Shown here: piece after piece, positions 52,616 through 61,156 of the stretch
Layout: each line of letters starts with the position of its first letter
How positions within the stretch are numbered: the first letter of the stretch is position 1
NCBI RefSeq assembly: GCF_003323745.1
Contig: NZ_QOIL01000018.1
Location: 1-64,000, forward strand
Source of the DNA: Sphaerisporangium album
Lineage (GTDB): Bacteria; Actinomycetota; Actinomycetes; Streptosporangiales; Streptosporangiaceae
Direction: 5' to 3'
DNA: 64,000 bases
The notes under the pieces: generated by a model
Databases searched by the model: none
Told to the model about the DNA's origin: nothing
Seen by the model: the letters and a program-made list of their open reading frames with translations, nothing else
Program-made: the position numbers and the translations under genes

Positions 52616-53980
52616 ATGGATCCGGCCGACATGGCCGCGGCCGGCGCGGTTCCGGCCGCCCTCCCCGACTCGGTGCGGGCGGCGCTGCTCGCCCCGCTGG
52701 TGGACCACCACTGCCACGGCGTGCGCCGCGACGAGCTTCCCCGGGCGCGGTTCGAGACGCTCATCGCCGGGACCGGCGCCCCGCCGGTCCCGGGAACCAC
52801 GCACTTCGAGACCCCCCTGGGCGCCGCCATCAGGCGCTGGTGCGCCCCCGTGCTCGGCCTCGCCCCACACGCGCCGCCCGCCGTCTACCTCGCCCGCCGC
52901 GCCGAACTCGGCCCCCAGGAGGTCAACCGCCGCCTCCTGCGCGCCGCCGGCGTCGTGGCGTTCCTCGTGGACACGGGCACGGACACCGGGCCGGACGGCA
53001 TGGCGGACCGCACGGCGCGCGGCGCGCGGGCAGGGACGGCCGACGGCGCGAGGGGCGGCGCGCCGGTGGGGGGCGACGGTCCGGTGGGGCCTGCCAATGG
53101 CGCCGCGCGCGGCGTCCGGGAATGGGCGGCCAACGGCGGCGCGCGGGAGGAGACGGTCACCCGTGCGGCCGCGGGCGGGCGTGAGCTGCTCTCGGCCGCC
53201 GAGATGGGCAGGCTCGGCGGGGCCGCCGCCGACGAGATCGTCCGCCTGGAGAGCGTCGAGGAGGACGTGGCCCGCGGGGGCACGACCGCCGCCGGGTACC
53301 TCGCGGCGCTGGAGGAGCACCTGTCCGCACGCGCCGCCGGCGCCGTCGCGCTGAAGACGGTCGTCGCCCGTCGCTGCGGGCCGGGGTTCGACCCCGCACG
53401 GCCGTCACGCGGCGCGGTGATCGCCGCGGCGGGCAGGCGGCTCGCCGACCCCGGGCGCCCCCTGGACCACCCCGTCCTGCTGCGCCACCTGCTCTGGACG
53501 GCCACCGCCGTCGCCCGCGAACGCGGCCTGTCCCTCCAGATCTCCACCGGCTACGGCCCCGTCGCCGGCCCGGGCCACTGCGACCCCGCCCTTCTGGCCG
53601 GGTTCGCCGAGGCGCTGGGCCCCGCGGGCGTGCCGCTGGTCCTGCTGCACTGCCACCCGTTCCACCGGCAGGCCGCCCACCTCGCCGCCGGGTTCCCGCA
53701 CGTGTACCTCGACGCCGGCTCCGCCCTCATCCACTGCGCCGGGAGCGCGGCGGGCGTCGTCGGCGAGCTGCTGGACCTGCTCCCGTTCCACAAGCTGATG
53801 TTCGGCTCGCACGGCCGCGGCGTCGCCGAGACCTGCCACCTCGCCGCGCTGCGCTTCCGCCGGGGCCTCGGGCGGGCGCTGGCGGACCGGCTGGAGCAGG
53901 GGAAGTGGAGCGCTCCCGACGCCGCCCGCGTCGCCCACATGATCGGATCCGACAACGCCCGCCGCGTCTACCGCCTCTAG
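52616..53980 (+). CDS. FluG-type amidohydrolase (TIM-barrel, metal-dependent)
   Basis: The product has 454 residues from ATG 52616 with GAGGGGG upstream. 'LAPLVDHHCHGVRRDELPRA' gives the metal-binding HxH. 'FLVDTGTDTG', 'LQISTGYG' and 'LVLLHCHPFHRQ' add barrel ligands, and 'HKLMFGSHGRGVAETCHLAA' holds the late Asp/Ser region. The family is related to the amidohydrolase half of FluG. Residues ~125-185 form an Ala/Gly-rich, low-complexity insertion not expected in the family. Substrate unknown. It precedes thyX on the same strand with a 62-base gap. Confidence 0.85.
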   Translation: MDPADMAAAGAVPAALPDSVRAALLAPLVDHHCHGVRRDELPRARFETLIAGTGAPPVPGTTHFETPLGAAIRRWCAPVLGLAPHAPPAVYLARRAELGPQEVNRRLLRAAGVVAFLVDTGTDTGPDGMADRTARGARAGTADGARGGAPVGGDGPVGPANGAARGVREWAANGGAREETVTRAAAGGRELLSAAEMGRLGGAAADEIVRLESVEEDVARGGTTAAGYLAALEEHLSARAAGAVALKTVVARRCGPGFDPARPSRGAVIAAAGRRLADPGRPLDHPVLLRHLLWTATAVARERGLSLQISTGYGPVAGPGHCDPALLAGFAEALGPAGVPLVLLHCHPFHRQAAHLAAGFPHVYLDAGSALIHCAGSAAGVVGELLDLLPFHKLMFGSHGRGVAETCHLAALRFRRGLGRALADRLEQGKWSAPDAARVAHMIGSDNARRVYRL

Positions 53981-54042
53981 CGGGCCCCGGGCTCGCACTC
54001 CAGTACGATGGCGGCGGCCGCAGACGGAGGGGGAACCGAGGC

Positions 54043-55269
54043 GTGGAATTCCTGAGCGATGTGACGGTGGAGCTGGTCAGGCACAACGCCGCCGACTCCG
54101 ACGTGGTGTGGGCCGCCCGTGTCTCCACCGCGGGCGAGCAGTCGCTGGAGGCCGTCCACCAGGACCCCGAGCGCTCCAGGGGCCTGATCAACTACCTCAT
54201 GCGCGACCGCCACGGCAGCCCCTTCGAGCACAACTCGATGACCTTCTTCATCAGCGCCCCCATCCTCGTCTTCCGCGAATTCCACCGCCACCGCGTGGGC
54301 TGGTGCCTCCCCGGAGACGCGCTGATTCCGGTGGGGCCGTTGACGAACGGGGTGAACAAGAAGATCAAGGACATCTACGCGGACTGGCACGAGGGCGTTC
54401 ACGACTCCGTGGGCGGCGTCCGCGAACTCCCCTCCCGCCGCCATCCGACCACGCGTACGGTGAACCTCGACACCGGCCTGATCGAATCGGCCCGCATCGC
54501 CGATGTCTTCAGGAGCGGGATCAAGCCGATCCTGAAGATCACGACGGTCCACGGCAAGGTCCTGCGATGCTCACCCGACCATGCGCTCCTCTCGCGCGGC
54601 GCCTGGGTCAAGGCGAAGGATCTCGCGCCCGCAGACCTGATCTCCGCACAGGCGACCGTGCCGGCCGGCGAGTCCACCGGTGTTCCCGGGCCTCTGCGGG
54701 AGGGTGTCCGCGACGAGGAGATCCTTTCGGTCGTGCCGGACGGCGAGGAGGAGACCTATGACATCTCCATGCCGGGCCCTTGGCACAACTTCATCGCCGA
54801 CGGCATCGTCGTTCACAACTCCTACAACGAGGAGAGCGGCAGATATCGCGAGCTCCAGCCGGTCTTCTACGTTCCCGGGCGGGAGCGCAGGCTCGTGCAG
54901 CAGGGGAAGCCGGGGAAGTACACCTTCGTCGAGGGGGACGACGAGCAGTACAAGCTGGTGACCGAGGCCATGGAGGACTCCTACCGGCGGTCCTACGAGG
55001 CCTACCAGGAGATGCTGAAGGCCGGCATCGCCCGGGAGGTAGCCCGGGCGGTGCTGCCCGTCGGGCTGTTCTCCTCGATGTACGCCACGTGCAACGCCCG
55101 CTCGCTGATGCACTTCCTGTCGCTGCGCACCAAGGACGAGCGGGCCACGGTGCCGTCGTTCCCGCAGCGCGAGATCGAGATGGTCGCCGAGAAGATGGAG
55201 GCGATCTGGGCCGGGCTGATGCCGCTCACGTACGCCGCCTTCAACGCCGCGGGCCGCGTCGCCCCCTGA
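54043..55269 (+). CDS. thyX: Flavin-dependent thymidylate synthase ThyX interrupted by a mini-intein
   Basis: The precursor is 408 residues from GTG 54043 with GGAGGGGG upstream. Host parts are 1-87 ('VELVRHNAADSDVVWAARVS', 'GSPFEHNSMTFFISAPI', 'EFHRHRVGW') and 260-408 ('SYNEESGRYRELQPVFYVPG', 'ARAVLPVGLFSSMYATCNAR'). The intein cuts the ThyX signature exactly between RHRVGW and SYNEESGRY, so no activity is possible before splicing. After excision 236 residues remain, the normal size. ThyX makes dTMP from dUMP with methylenetetrahydrofolate, NADPH and FAD. No thyA is seen in the window. Confidence 0.95.
   Translation: MEFLSDVTVELVRHNAADSDVVWAARVSTAGEQSLEAVHQDPERSRGLINYLMRDRHGSPFEHNSMTFFISAPILVFREFHRHRVGWCLPGDALIPVGPLTNGVNKKIKDIYADWHEGVHDSVGGVRELPSRRHPTTRTVNLDTGLIESARIADVFRSGIKPILKITTVHGKVLRCSPDHALLSRGAWVKAKDLAPADLISAQATVPAGESTGVPGPLREGVRDEEILSVVPDGEEETYDISMPGPWHNFIADGIVVHNSYNEESGRYRELQPVFYVPGRERRLVQQGKPGKYTFVEGDDEQYKLVTEAMEDSYRRSYEAYQEMLKAGIAREVARAVLPVGLFSSMYATCNARSLMHFLSLRTKDERATVPSFPQREIEMVAEKMEAIWAGLMPLTYAAFNAAGRVAP
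54304..54819 (+). other. ThyX mini-intein (172 residues)
   Basis: It starts with Cys1 in block A 'CLPGDALIPVG'. Block B is 'VLRCSPDHALLSRGAWVKA', with the conserved His. Block F is 'EETYDISMPGPWHNFIADG' and block G ends 'IVVHN'; the next host residue is Ser, the +1 nucleophile. There is no LAGLIDADG or HNH segment, and 172 residues is too short for one. It is therefore a splicing-only mini-intein that has lost its endonuclease. Base composition of its centre is slightly less GC-rich than the host gene. Confidence 0.95.
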
Positions 55270-55318
55270 CCGCGACACCGATCCCCGCGCCGATCACCCC
55301 GCGCCGATCACACGGTGA

Positions 55319-55624
55319 TCACAGCGCCGGCAGCACGTACACCTCGGCCCCGGGGGGTAAGGCGCAGGCCAGCCCCCCGAGGCGGCGGGCGTTCTCCCCG
55401 CAGACGAACATGCTGATGTGACGGCGGATCCCGCCGTACTCGTCGCACAGACGTTTCTCCAGCATCGGGTGGGTGCGGCGCAGGGTGTGGAGGGCGGCGC
55501 CGAGCGTGGGACGGCTCTCGGCGGAGTCCGCCACGGCGAAGACCCGCACCTCGGTCGCTCCGCTGCCCCAGTGGCCGAGCGCGCTGGGCAGCACGAATGT
55601 CACGAGCGTGACCGGCTTGGCCAT
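55319..55624 (-). CDS. MoaD/ThiS-like beta-grasp protein without the Gly-Gly tail
   Basis: The protein has 101 residues. It starts 'KPVTLVTFVLPSALGHWG', contains 'RPTLGAALHTLRRTHPMLEK' and 'ISMFVCGENARRLGGLACAL', and ends 'PPGAEVYVLPAL'. This is the ubiquitin-like fold, in which the usual last strand 'VLPA...GG' would end in a Gly-Gly for adenylation and thiocarboxylation. Here the stop comes right after PAL, so sulfur-carrier activity by the normal mechanism is not possible. It may be a C-terminally truncated carrier, or a member processed or used structurally. The start sits 5 bases after a 28-codon ORF. Confidence 0.75.
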   Translation of the reverse strand: MAKPVTLVTFVLPSALGHWGSGATEVRVFAVADSAESRPTLGAALHTLRRTHPMLEKRLCDEYGGIRRHISMFVCGENARRLGGLACALPPGAEVYVLPAL

Positions 55625-55629
55625 GGGAG

Positions 55630-55716
55630 TCAGTGCACCGCCGGCGCGGTGAGACGGGCCCGGGCGAATGGGGGAGAGGGCCGCCGGGGGTCGGCGGCGG
55701 GCGGGGTGCCCTGCAT
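55630..55716 (-). CDS. Possible 28-residue peptide upstream of the MoaD/ThiS-like gene
   Basis: ATG 55716 follows GAAAGGAAGGGCGATC, a much better ribosome site than the MoaD-like start has. The frame gives a Pro/Arg-rich peptide ending 'ARLTAPAVH' and stops 5 bases before the MoaD-like ATG. It could be a translated leader for coupling or a chance frame. No family is recognised. The 220 bases further upstream to 55940 hold nothing that I can support. Confidence 0.35.
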   Translation of the reverse strand: MQGTPPAADPRRPSPPFARARLTAPAVH

Positions 55717-55939
55717 GATCGCCCTTCCTTTCGGGGCCGGGCCGCGTCGCCGTTCCCCCGACACGGCGTGGCGCCGCCCGGCCGACGTGTCGGCCGCTGC
55801 GCGCGGATCGGCATCATCGTGTCACGTCGGCGGGGCGTCCGCCGGGCTCCCCGCGATGTTGGTGATCAGATCGCCCGGATCGTCCTGCGATATCTGTTTA
55901 CCCTGCGAGGAGGGCCGTTTTTCGGCCGGGCGCGCGCCC

Positions 55940-57058
55940 TCACGGCTCGCGGACCGGATCCCGGTGGATCCGGGCGGGAGGCACGCCGTCGTCCTCCAAC
56001 AGCCGTACGGTCTCGCTCACCATGGCGGGCGGCCCGCAGACGTACACCTCGTGGTCGGTCCAGGAGTGGAAGCGGCGCACGGCGTCGGTGAGCGTGCCGC
56101 GCATCCCGTCGTAGCCGGGCTGGCCGGACACGACCGGCACGACCCTCAGCCACGGGTACCGGGCCTCCATCTGGATGAGGTCGCCGAGGTCGTACAGTTC
56201 GGCGGCCGTGCGGGCGCCGAACAGCAGGTGGATGTTGGGGCGGTGCCCGGAGGCGATGACGTGCTGGACGACGGCCTTCAGCGGGGCGAGGCCGGTGCCG
56301 CCGGCCACGAGCAGCAGGTCGCGCGGGTGCTCGCCCTCGGGGGGCGTCATGCTGCCGACCGGCGGGCCGAGCAGGACCGAGTCGCCGACGCGCGTGCGGG
56401 AGACCAGCGTCGTGCTGACCCAGCCTCCGGGGACGGCGCGCACGTGCAGCCTGATTGTGTTGTCCGGGCGGGGCGCGTTGGCGATGGAGTAGGTGCGCCA
56501 TACCCGGGGCCAGCGGGAGGTCTGCACGTTGACGTACTGCCCGGCGGTGTAGGGCAGGGGGGCGCCGGGGCGCAGGGTGATCACGGCGATGCCGGGGGCG
56601 CGGGTCTCGTGGTCGACGACCTCCGCGGTCCACCAGGCCGGGGAGACCCCGGCGTCGGCCTCGGCGGCCTCGATCATCATGTTGGCCGCGGCGGTGTACG
56701 CGGCGGCCCACGCCGCCTCGACCTCGGGGGTCCAGCCGTCGCCGGAGAAGCGTTTGATGGTGGCGAGGAGCGCGTTGCCCACGGCGGTGTAGTGCTCGGG
56801 GACCACGCCGTACTTGCGGTGGTCGCGGCCGAGTTGCCCCAGGTAGCTGCGGAGGCTGTCCGGGCTGTCCAGGCTCCACACGACGCGGGTGAGCGCGCTG
56901 AAGAGGCGGTCGCGCTGGACGTCCATGGCGGGCGGGAACAGCCCCCGGAGGTGTGGGCTCTCAGCGAACAGCCTCCCGTAGAAGTACGCGACGGCCTTGC
57001 CCATGACGGGCTGGATGTCCGAGAAACTTTCCTTGACGAGACGGGGATTCAACGACAT
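55940..57058 (-). CDS. Flavohemoprotein-like globin with FAD/NAD(P)H reductase
   Basis: The protein has 372 residues. The globin domain (1-~130) has proximal His in 'LGRDHRKYGVVPEHY' and 'PHLRGLFPPAMDVQRDRLF'. The FAD domain has 'WRTYSIANAP' (RxYS motif), and the NAD domain 'LLLVAGGTGLAPLKAVVQHV' and 'VYVCGPPAMV'. Such proteins oxidise NO to nitrate or reduce it. It is shorter than Hmp (~396 residues), matching the actinobacterial type. No NsrR-like site was evident upstream. Confidence 0.92.
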   Translation of the reverse strand: MSLNPRLVKESFSDIQPVMGKAVAYFYGRLFAESPHLRGLFPPAMDVQRDRLFSALTRVVWSLDSPDSLRSYLGQLGRDHRKYGVVPEHYTAVGNALLATIKRFSGDGWTPEVEAAWAAAYTAAANMMIEAAEADAGVSPAWWTAEVVDHETRAPGIAVITLRPGAPLPYTAGQYVNVQTSRWPRVWRTYSIANAPRPDNTIRLHVRAVPGGWVSTTLVSRTRVGDSVLLGPPVGSMTPPEGEHPRDLLLVAGGTGLAPLKAVVQHVIASGHRPNIHLLFGARTAAELYDLGDLIQMEARYPWLRVVPVVSGQPGYDGMRGTLTDAVRRFHSWTDHEVYVCGPPAMVSETVRLLEDDGVPPARIHRDPVREP

Positions 57059-57615
57059 TTGTCAACGCCACCCTAATAGACCGGAAACGGTGTCCGATCT
57101 TGTCGTGCCACCTCCTGATGGTTCCGGGTCGGTGAGCGTCCGGCGGCCCCGGCGCCACCGATCGCTCGAATTGGAGTCTTCCATTCCTACATGGGCCTCA
57201 CAACCGTTTCACCACAATGTGGCGGGAAAGCGAACTGTTCGTAATTGGCGATTGATTCTCCGTAATGGCCGATCAGGACAGCAGGAAAACGGCGGGGAAC
57301 GAGAGTCTTATTCGTATTCGGTGGTCGAAATCATGGGTGCGCCGGCGGCCCCGGCAGAATAGTGAATCCGTCTCTCATATCCCCGGCCGCCTGGGGTCCC
57401 GTCGGCGGAGCGGTGCGGCGGAGCCCGTACGCGCCGCCCCCGGCGGGCGAGCGGGAGCCTGCGACGGGTGTGACCGCTGGGGTCAGTGAGACGGGACTGA
57501 TACCCGGATACGTGACATACCCGGAAATGTTGTGCGTCATGATGGGTCTGCCACCGCTACTGGGCTGGGTGCCGCCGCAGGGCGGCACGACCGTGCGCGA
57601 GCCCCTGGAGACCGC
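57059..57615. other. Gene-free stretch
   Basis: No coding region can be supported between the divergent flavohemoprotein and PuuD-like genes. The part from about 57170 to 57380 is clearly less GC-rich than its surroundings, as promoter regions of this genome tend to be. No convincing palindrome or RNA structure was seen. Confidence 0.6.
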
Positions 57616-58302
57616 ATGTCCCGACCGCTTATCGGTATCACCACATATTTCGACGCCGCCCGCTGGGGCACCTGGGTGCGCGAGGCCGTCCTCTCGCCGC
57701 CCGCGTACGCGAAGGCGGTGGACAAGGCGGGAGGCGCCCCGGTGCTGGTTCCCCCGCTCAGCCTCGGCGCCGTGGACAGCTATGTCCGGGGCCTGTCGGG
57801 GCTCATCCTCGCCGGCGGCGTGGAGGTCGACCCGGCGGTCTACGGGGAGGAGTGGGACGAGCGGGTCGATGAGCCGCAGCCGCGGCGCGACAGGTTCGAG
57901 ATGGCGCTCGCCAAGGCGGCCATCGACGCCGACGTGCCGGTGCTCGGGGTGGCGCGCGGCATGCACGTCCTGAACGTCACCCTGGGCGGTTCGCTGATCC
58001 GGTGGCTGCCCGAGGCCGTGCACCACGACCGGCACGCCGCGAGCACGCCCCACGCCATCCAGGTCAGCGTGTCCAGCAAGGCCGGCAAGGCCATCGGCGA
58101 CCACATCGAGGTGGCCACGCCCCACCACCAGGGCCTGCGGCGGCTCGGCGCCGGCCTGATCGCCATCGCCTGGGCCGACGACCAGATCGTCGAGGGGGTG
58201 GAGCTCCAGGGCCACCGGTTCTGCGTGGGCGTCCAGTGGCACCCCGAGCGCGGCAACGACAACCGTCTGGTGGACGCGCTGGTGGAGGCCGCGATCCCCT
58301 GA
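57616..58302 (+). CDS. PuuD-like class I amidotransferase lacking the catalytic cysteine
   Basis: This is a 228-residue protein of the gamma-glutamyl-GABA hydrolase family. 'MSRPLIGITTYFDAARWG', 'GLILAGGVEVDPAVYGEE' and 'VQWHPERG' (His and Glu of the triad) are present. The nucleophile elbow, normally G-x-C-R-G, reads 'VLGVARGMHVLNVTLGG': Cys is replaced by Ala (GCG at that codon). His in 'TPHHQGLRRLG' is kept. The protein is thus probably a pseudoenzyme or uses another chemistry. GGAG lies 7 bases before the ATG. No glutamine synthetase-like or aldehyde dehydrogenase gene of a Puu pathway is nearby. Confidence 0.85.
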   Translation: MSRPLIGITTYFDAARWGTWVREAVLSPPAYAKAVDKAGGAPVLVPPLSLGAVDSYVRGLSGLILAGGVEVDPAVYGEEWDERVDEPQPRRDRFEMALAKAAIDADVPVLGVARGMHVLNVTLGGSLIRWLPEAVHHDRHAASTPHAIQVSVSSKAGKAIGDHIEVATPHHQGLRRLGAGLIAIAWADDQIVEGVELQGHRFCVGVQWHPERGNDNRLVDALVEAAIP

Positions 58303-58398
58303 GCCGCGGAGGCCCGGCCGACCCGTGCGGGCCACCCCGACCGGCCCTCCGCCGCCCGCACGGGGCGGCGAAGGGCCGCGTCTCGAAAGGGCCGCGTC

Positions 58399-59580
58399 TC
58401 AGAAGCTGCGGGGCAGCCCCAGCACCTGGGTCGCCAGGTAGTTCAGCAGCAGTTCCTCGGTGACCGGCGCGACCTTGCCGATCCGCGCGTCGGCCAGCAG
58501 GCGGGCGACCGGGTACTCCAGGGAGTAGGCCATGCCCCCGTGGGTCTGGAAGGCGTGGTCGGCGGCCTCCCAGGCTGCCTGGGAGGCGGTGAGCTTGGCG
58601 ATGTTCGCCTCGGTCCCGCAGGGCATCTGACGGTCGAACAGCCACGCCGCCTTGTACAGCATCAGCCGCGCCAGCTCGATCTTGGCCTTCACCTGCGCGA
58701 GCGGGAAGGCGATGGCCTGGTTGGCGCCGATCGGCCGTCCGAACACCTCGCGCTCCTTGGCGTAGGCCACGGCCACGCGCAGCGCGACCTCGGCCCCGCC
58801 CAGGGCGCTCGCGCCGAGCAGGATCCGCTCGGGGTTGAGGATGTCCCACAGCACCACCGCGCCCTGGTCGACCTCCCCGAGCACGTCGGCGGCGGGGACC
58901 CGCAGGTCGTCGAAGAACACCGTGTTCGAGGGGGTGGTGTTGGCCCCCATCTTCGGGATCGGCCGGTAGGAAAGCTGCCCGGCGGCCACGGCCTTCGGCA
59001 CGTCCACCAGGAACACGGTGAGCCCGTTGGTGCGCGGCCTGGCCTCGGCCGCGGGGATCGTCCGGGCGACCAGCAGCATCCAGGCCGCCCGCTGGACCCC
59101 GGTGATCCAGATCTTCTGCCCTTTGATCACGTACTCGCCGCCGTCGCGGCGGGCGAAGGTGGAGATCGCCAGCGAGTTGGACCCGGCGTCGGGCTCGGTG
59201 AGCGCGAAGCACGTCTCCAGCTCACCGGTCGCCAGCTTCGGCAGCAGCGCCCGCCTCTGCCCGGGCGAGCCGTGCCGCGCCAGGGTCAGCGCGCCGAACC
59301 CCGGCGTCAGCACGTACGTGAACGCCGACCCGCCGGCCGAGCCCGAGGCCGACAGCGTCTCGGTGGCCACGGCCAGCTCCAGCAGGCCCTGGCCCCCGCC
59401 GCCGTACTCCTCGGGCACGGCCAGGCCCAGCCACCCGCCCGTGGCGAGCTCGGCCCAGACCTCCTCCGGCCACCGTTTCTCCGCCTCGCACCGCTGCCAG
59501 TAGTCCATGTCGTAGCGCGCGCAGATGGCCGCGACGCCGCGACGGACGTCCTCGGCGCTCTCGGGAAGCGTGAAGTCCAC
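58399..59580 (-). CDS. Acyl-CoA dehydrogenase
   Basis: This is a 393-residue protein. 'ALTEPDAGSNSLAISTFARR' is the FAD and substrate signature, 'GENVF'-like region reads 'FFDDLRVPAADVLGEVDQGA' and the C-terminal domain has 'FGRPIGANQAIAFPLAQVKA' and 'QTHGGMAYSLEYPVARLLAD'. The last motif's position normally held by the catalytic Glu is served by 'HGGMAYSLEYPV'. It catalyses alpha,beta-dehydrogenation of an acyl-CoA using ETF. It stands alone, without thiolase or hydratase partners, so the chain type cannot be inferred. Confidence 0.93.
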   Translation of the reverse strand: MDFTLPESAEDVRRGVAAICARYDMDYWQRCEAEKRWPEEVWAELATGGWLGLAVPEEYGGGGQGLLELAVATETLSASGSAGGSAFTYVLTPGFGALTLARHGSPGQRRALLPKLATGELETCFALTEPDAGSNSLAISTFARRDGGEYVIKGQKIWITGVQRAAWMLLVARTIPAAEARPRTNGLTVFLVDVPKAVAAGQLSYRPIPKMGANTTPSNTVFFDDLRVPAADVLGEVDQGAVVLWDILNPERILLGASALGGAEVALRVAVAYAKEREVFGRPIGANQAIAFPLAQVKAKIELARLMLYKAAWLFDRQMPCGTEANIAKLTASQAAWEAADHAFQTHGGMAYSLEYPVARLLADARIGKVAPVTEELLLNYLATQVLGLPRSF

Positions 59581-59697
59581 CGTGATCTCTCCAAGTACCG
59601 GTCGGGTCCCGTCAGGGGCGCCATGCTAGAACGGAGTTCTGGCGGCGGGTGCGCTTATCGCCTCGCCGGGCCTGGCCGGGTCGGCGCGCCGGACGGG

Positions 59698-60288
59698 TCA
59701 GCCGCGCGGGCGCCGGGCGTGGTAGACGAACGCCGGGGGCAGGTTGCCCCACACCGTGCGGCTCGGCACGACCTCCTCGAAGGCCTCCATCAGCCGGCGG
59801 CGGAACCGCAGGGCCGGCGGCAGCGTGCGGGCGTGGGTGTAGGCGAAGGTCGTGAACGTCCCGTCGTGGCCGAGCACCGTGGTGATGGCCTCCAGCAGCC
59901 GGTCCTGCAGCCGGGCGGGGAACGCGGCCCACGGGAGCCCGCTGACCACCGCGTCGGCCCGCTCGAGGCCGTGGTGCTCCAGCAGGTGCGGCAGGTCGCA
60001 GGCGTCGGCGGTGACGACCGTGGCGCCGGGGTGGCGCTCGGAGAGCCGTGCGGCCAGCACCGGGTTGATCTCGACGGCCAGGTGGTGGCCGCGTCCGCCG
60101 AGGCGCCGCTGGATCTCGCCGGTGAACACACCCGTCCCGGGCCCCAGCTCGACGATCACCGGCTCCCCGCGCTCGGGCACGGGCGAGGCGACGACCCGCG
60201 CCAGGCGGAGGGAGCTGGGCGCCACCGCGCCGGTTTTGCCCGGCGATCGTAGGAACTGCCCGAAGAAGAGGGCTGTGTCATTGGCCAT
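59698..60288 (-). CDS. SAM-dependent methyltransferase, phospholipid N-methyltransferase/KsgA-like
   Basis: The product has about 196 residues; two close ATG codons (60294 and 60288) are possible starts. 'FFGQFLRSPGKTGAVAPSSL' opens the protein and 'VIVELGPGTGVFTGEIQRRL' is motif I. 'LAVEINPVLAARLSERHPGA' is motif II, 'TVVTADACDLPHLL' motif III and 'DAVVSGLPWAAFP' replaces the KsgA NLPY motif. This resembles PmtA-type phosphatidylethanolamine methyltransferases. With the phosphatidyltransferase divergently downstream a lipid role is plausible. Confidence 0.8.
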   Translation of the reverse strand: MANDTALFFGQFLRSPGKTGAVAPSSLRLARVVASPVPERGEPVIVELGPGTGVFTGEIQRRLGGRGHHLAVEINPVLAARLSERHPGATVVTADACDLPHLLEHHGLERADAVVSGLPWAAFPARLQDRLLEAITTVLGHDGTFTTFAYTHARTLPPALRFRRRLMEAFEEVVPSRTVWGNLPPAFVYHARRPRG

Positions 60289-60484
60289 GCCCACGACCTT
60301 AGAGAACCGGGGGGCGTGCTCGCTTCCCCAATGCGGTGGATCTCGTGACGCGCCCGGCGTCCGTCTGCGGGAGGAGGGCGGACCGGGGCAGGTCGCGCCG
60401 GTGGGACGCCCGCCCCGTCACCTCGCGCCGCGCCCCGGTAGGGTCGGCAGCAGATTCACGCGGGGGCACGAGGGGAGCAAGCCG

Positions 60485-61063
60485 GTGAGATCGGCCGAGG
60501 ACCGGATCTGGACGGTTCCGAACGTCCTGAGCATGCTGCGGCTGCTCGGCGTGCCGGTGTTCCTGTGGCTCGTGCTCGGGCCCAAGGCCGACGGGTGGGC
60601 CCTGGCACTGCTCATGGCGGCCGGGTTCTCCGACTGGCTGGACGGCAAGCTGGCCCGCGCCTGGAACCAGACCAGCAGGCTCGGCAGGATGCTCGACCCG
60701 CTGGCCGACCGGCTCTACATCCTGGCGACGCTGATCGGCCTGACCCTGCGGGACGTCATCCCGTGGTGGCTGACCGCGGTGCTCGTCGGAAGGGACGTCG
60801 TGCTCCTGCTCGGCGTCCCCGTGCTGCGCAGGCACGGCTTCGGCCCGGCCCTGCCGGTCCACTTCCTCGGCAAGACGGCGACGGCGAGCCTGCTGTACGC
60901 CTTCCCGCTGCTCTTCCTCGCGTCCCACGAGGGCTGGTACGCCGACGTGGCGCGGATCCTGGGATGGGCCTTCGCCATCTGGGGAACAGGTCTTTATTGG
61001 TGGGCGGGGGCGCTGTACGTGGTTCAGGGACGCCGGCTCATCGAAGAGGCGAGCCGGGCATGA
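60485..61063 (+). CDS. CDP-alcohol phosphatidyltransferase
   Basis: The product has 192 residues from GTG 60485 with GAGGGGAG upstream. The catalytic motif DG-x2-AR-x8-G-x3-D-x3-D is complete in 'DGKLARAWNQTSRLGRMLDP' plus 'LADR'. Five or six TM helices follow. Such enzymes transfer a phosphatidyl group from CDP-diacylglycerol to an alcohol (glycerol phosphate, phosphatidylglycerol or inositol phosphate). It is likely a PgsA or cardiolipin synthase type. It precedes the nucleotidyltransferase gene by 93 bases on the same strand. Confidence 0.9.
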   Translation: MRSAEDRIWTVPNVLSMLRLLGVPVFLWLVLGPKADGWALALLMAAGFSDWLDGKLARAWNQTSRLGRMLDPLADRLYILATLIGLTLRDVIPWWLTAVLVGRDVVLLLGVPVLRRHGFGPALPVHFLGKTATASLLYAFPLLFLASHEGWYADVARILGWAFAIWGTGLYWWAGALYVVQGRRLIEEASRA

Positions 61064-61156
61064 TCGTATCGTGGGGCCGCCTCCGCGGCCTCACGGCGAT
61101 CACCCGCGTAAGCGCGGCCGCGTGCCCACCGTGACGAAACTGCCGGAGGGTGATTT

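Noticed and set aside
50117-53320. 1067-codon minus-strand open frame opposite trpE(G)
   Set aside because: Shadow of trpE(G) and the amidohydrolase; it also runs through the trp attenuator.
57023-57031. Another GAAACTTTC match
   Set aside because: It lies inside the coding start of the flavohemoprotein (codons for K-E-S-F-S) and away from carbohydrate genes, so it is most likely a chance match.
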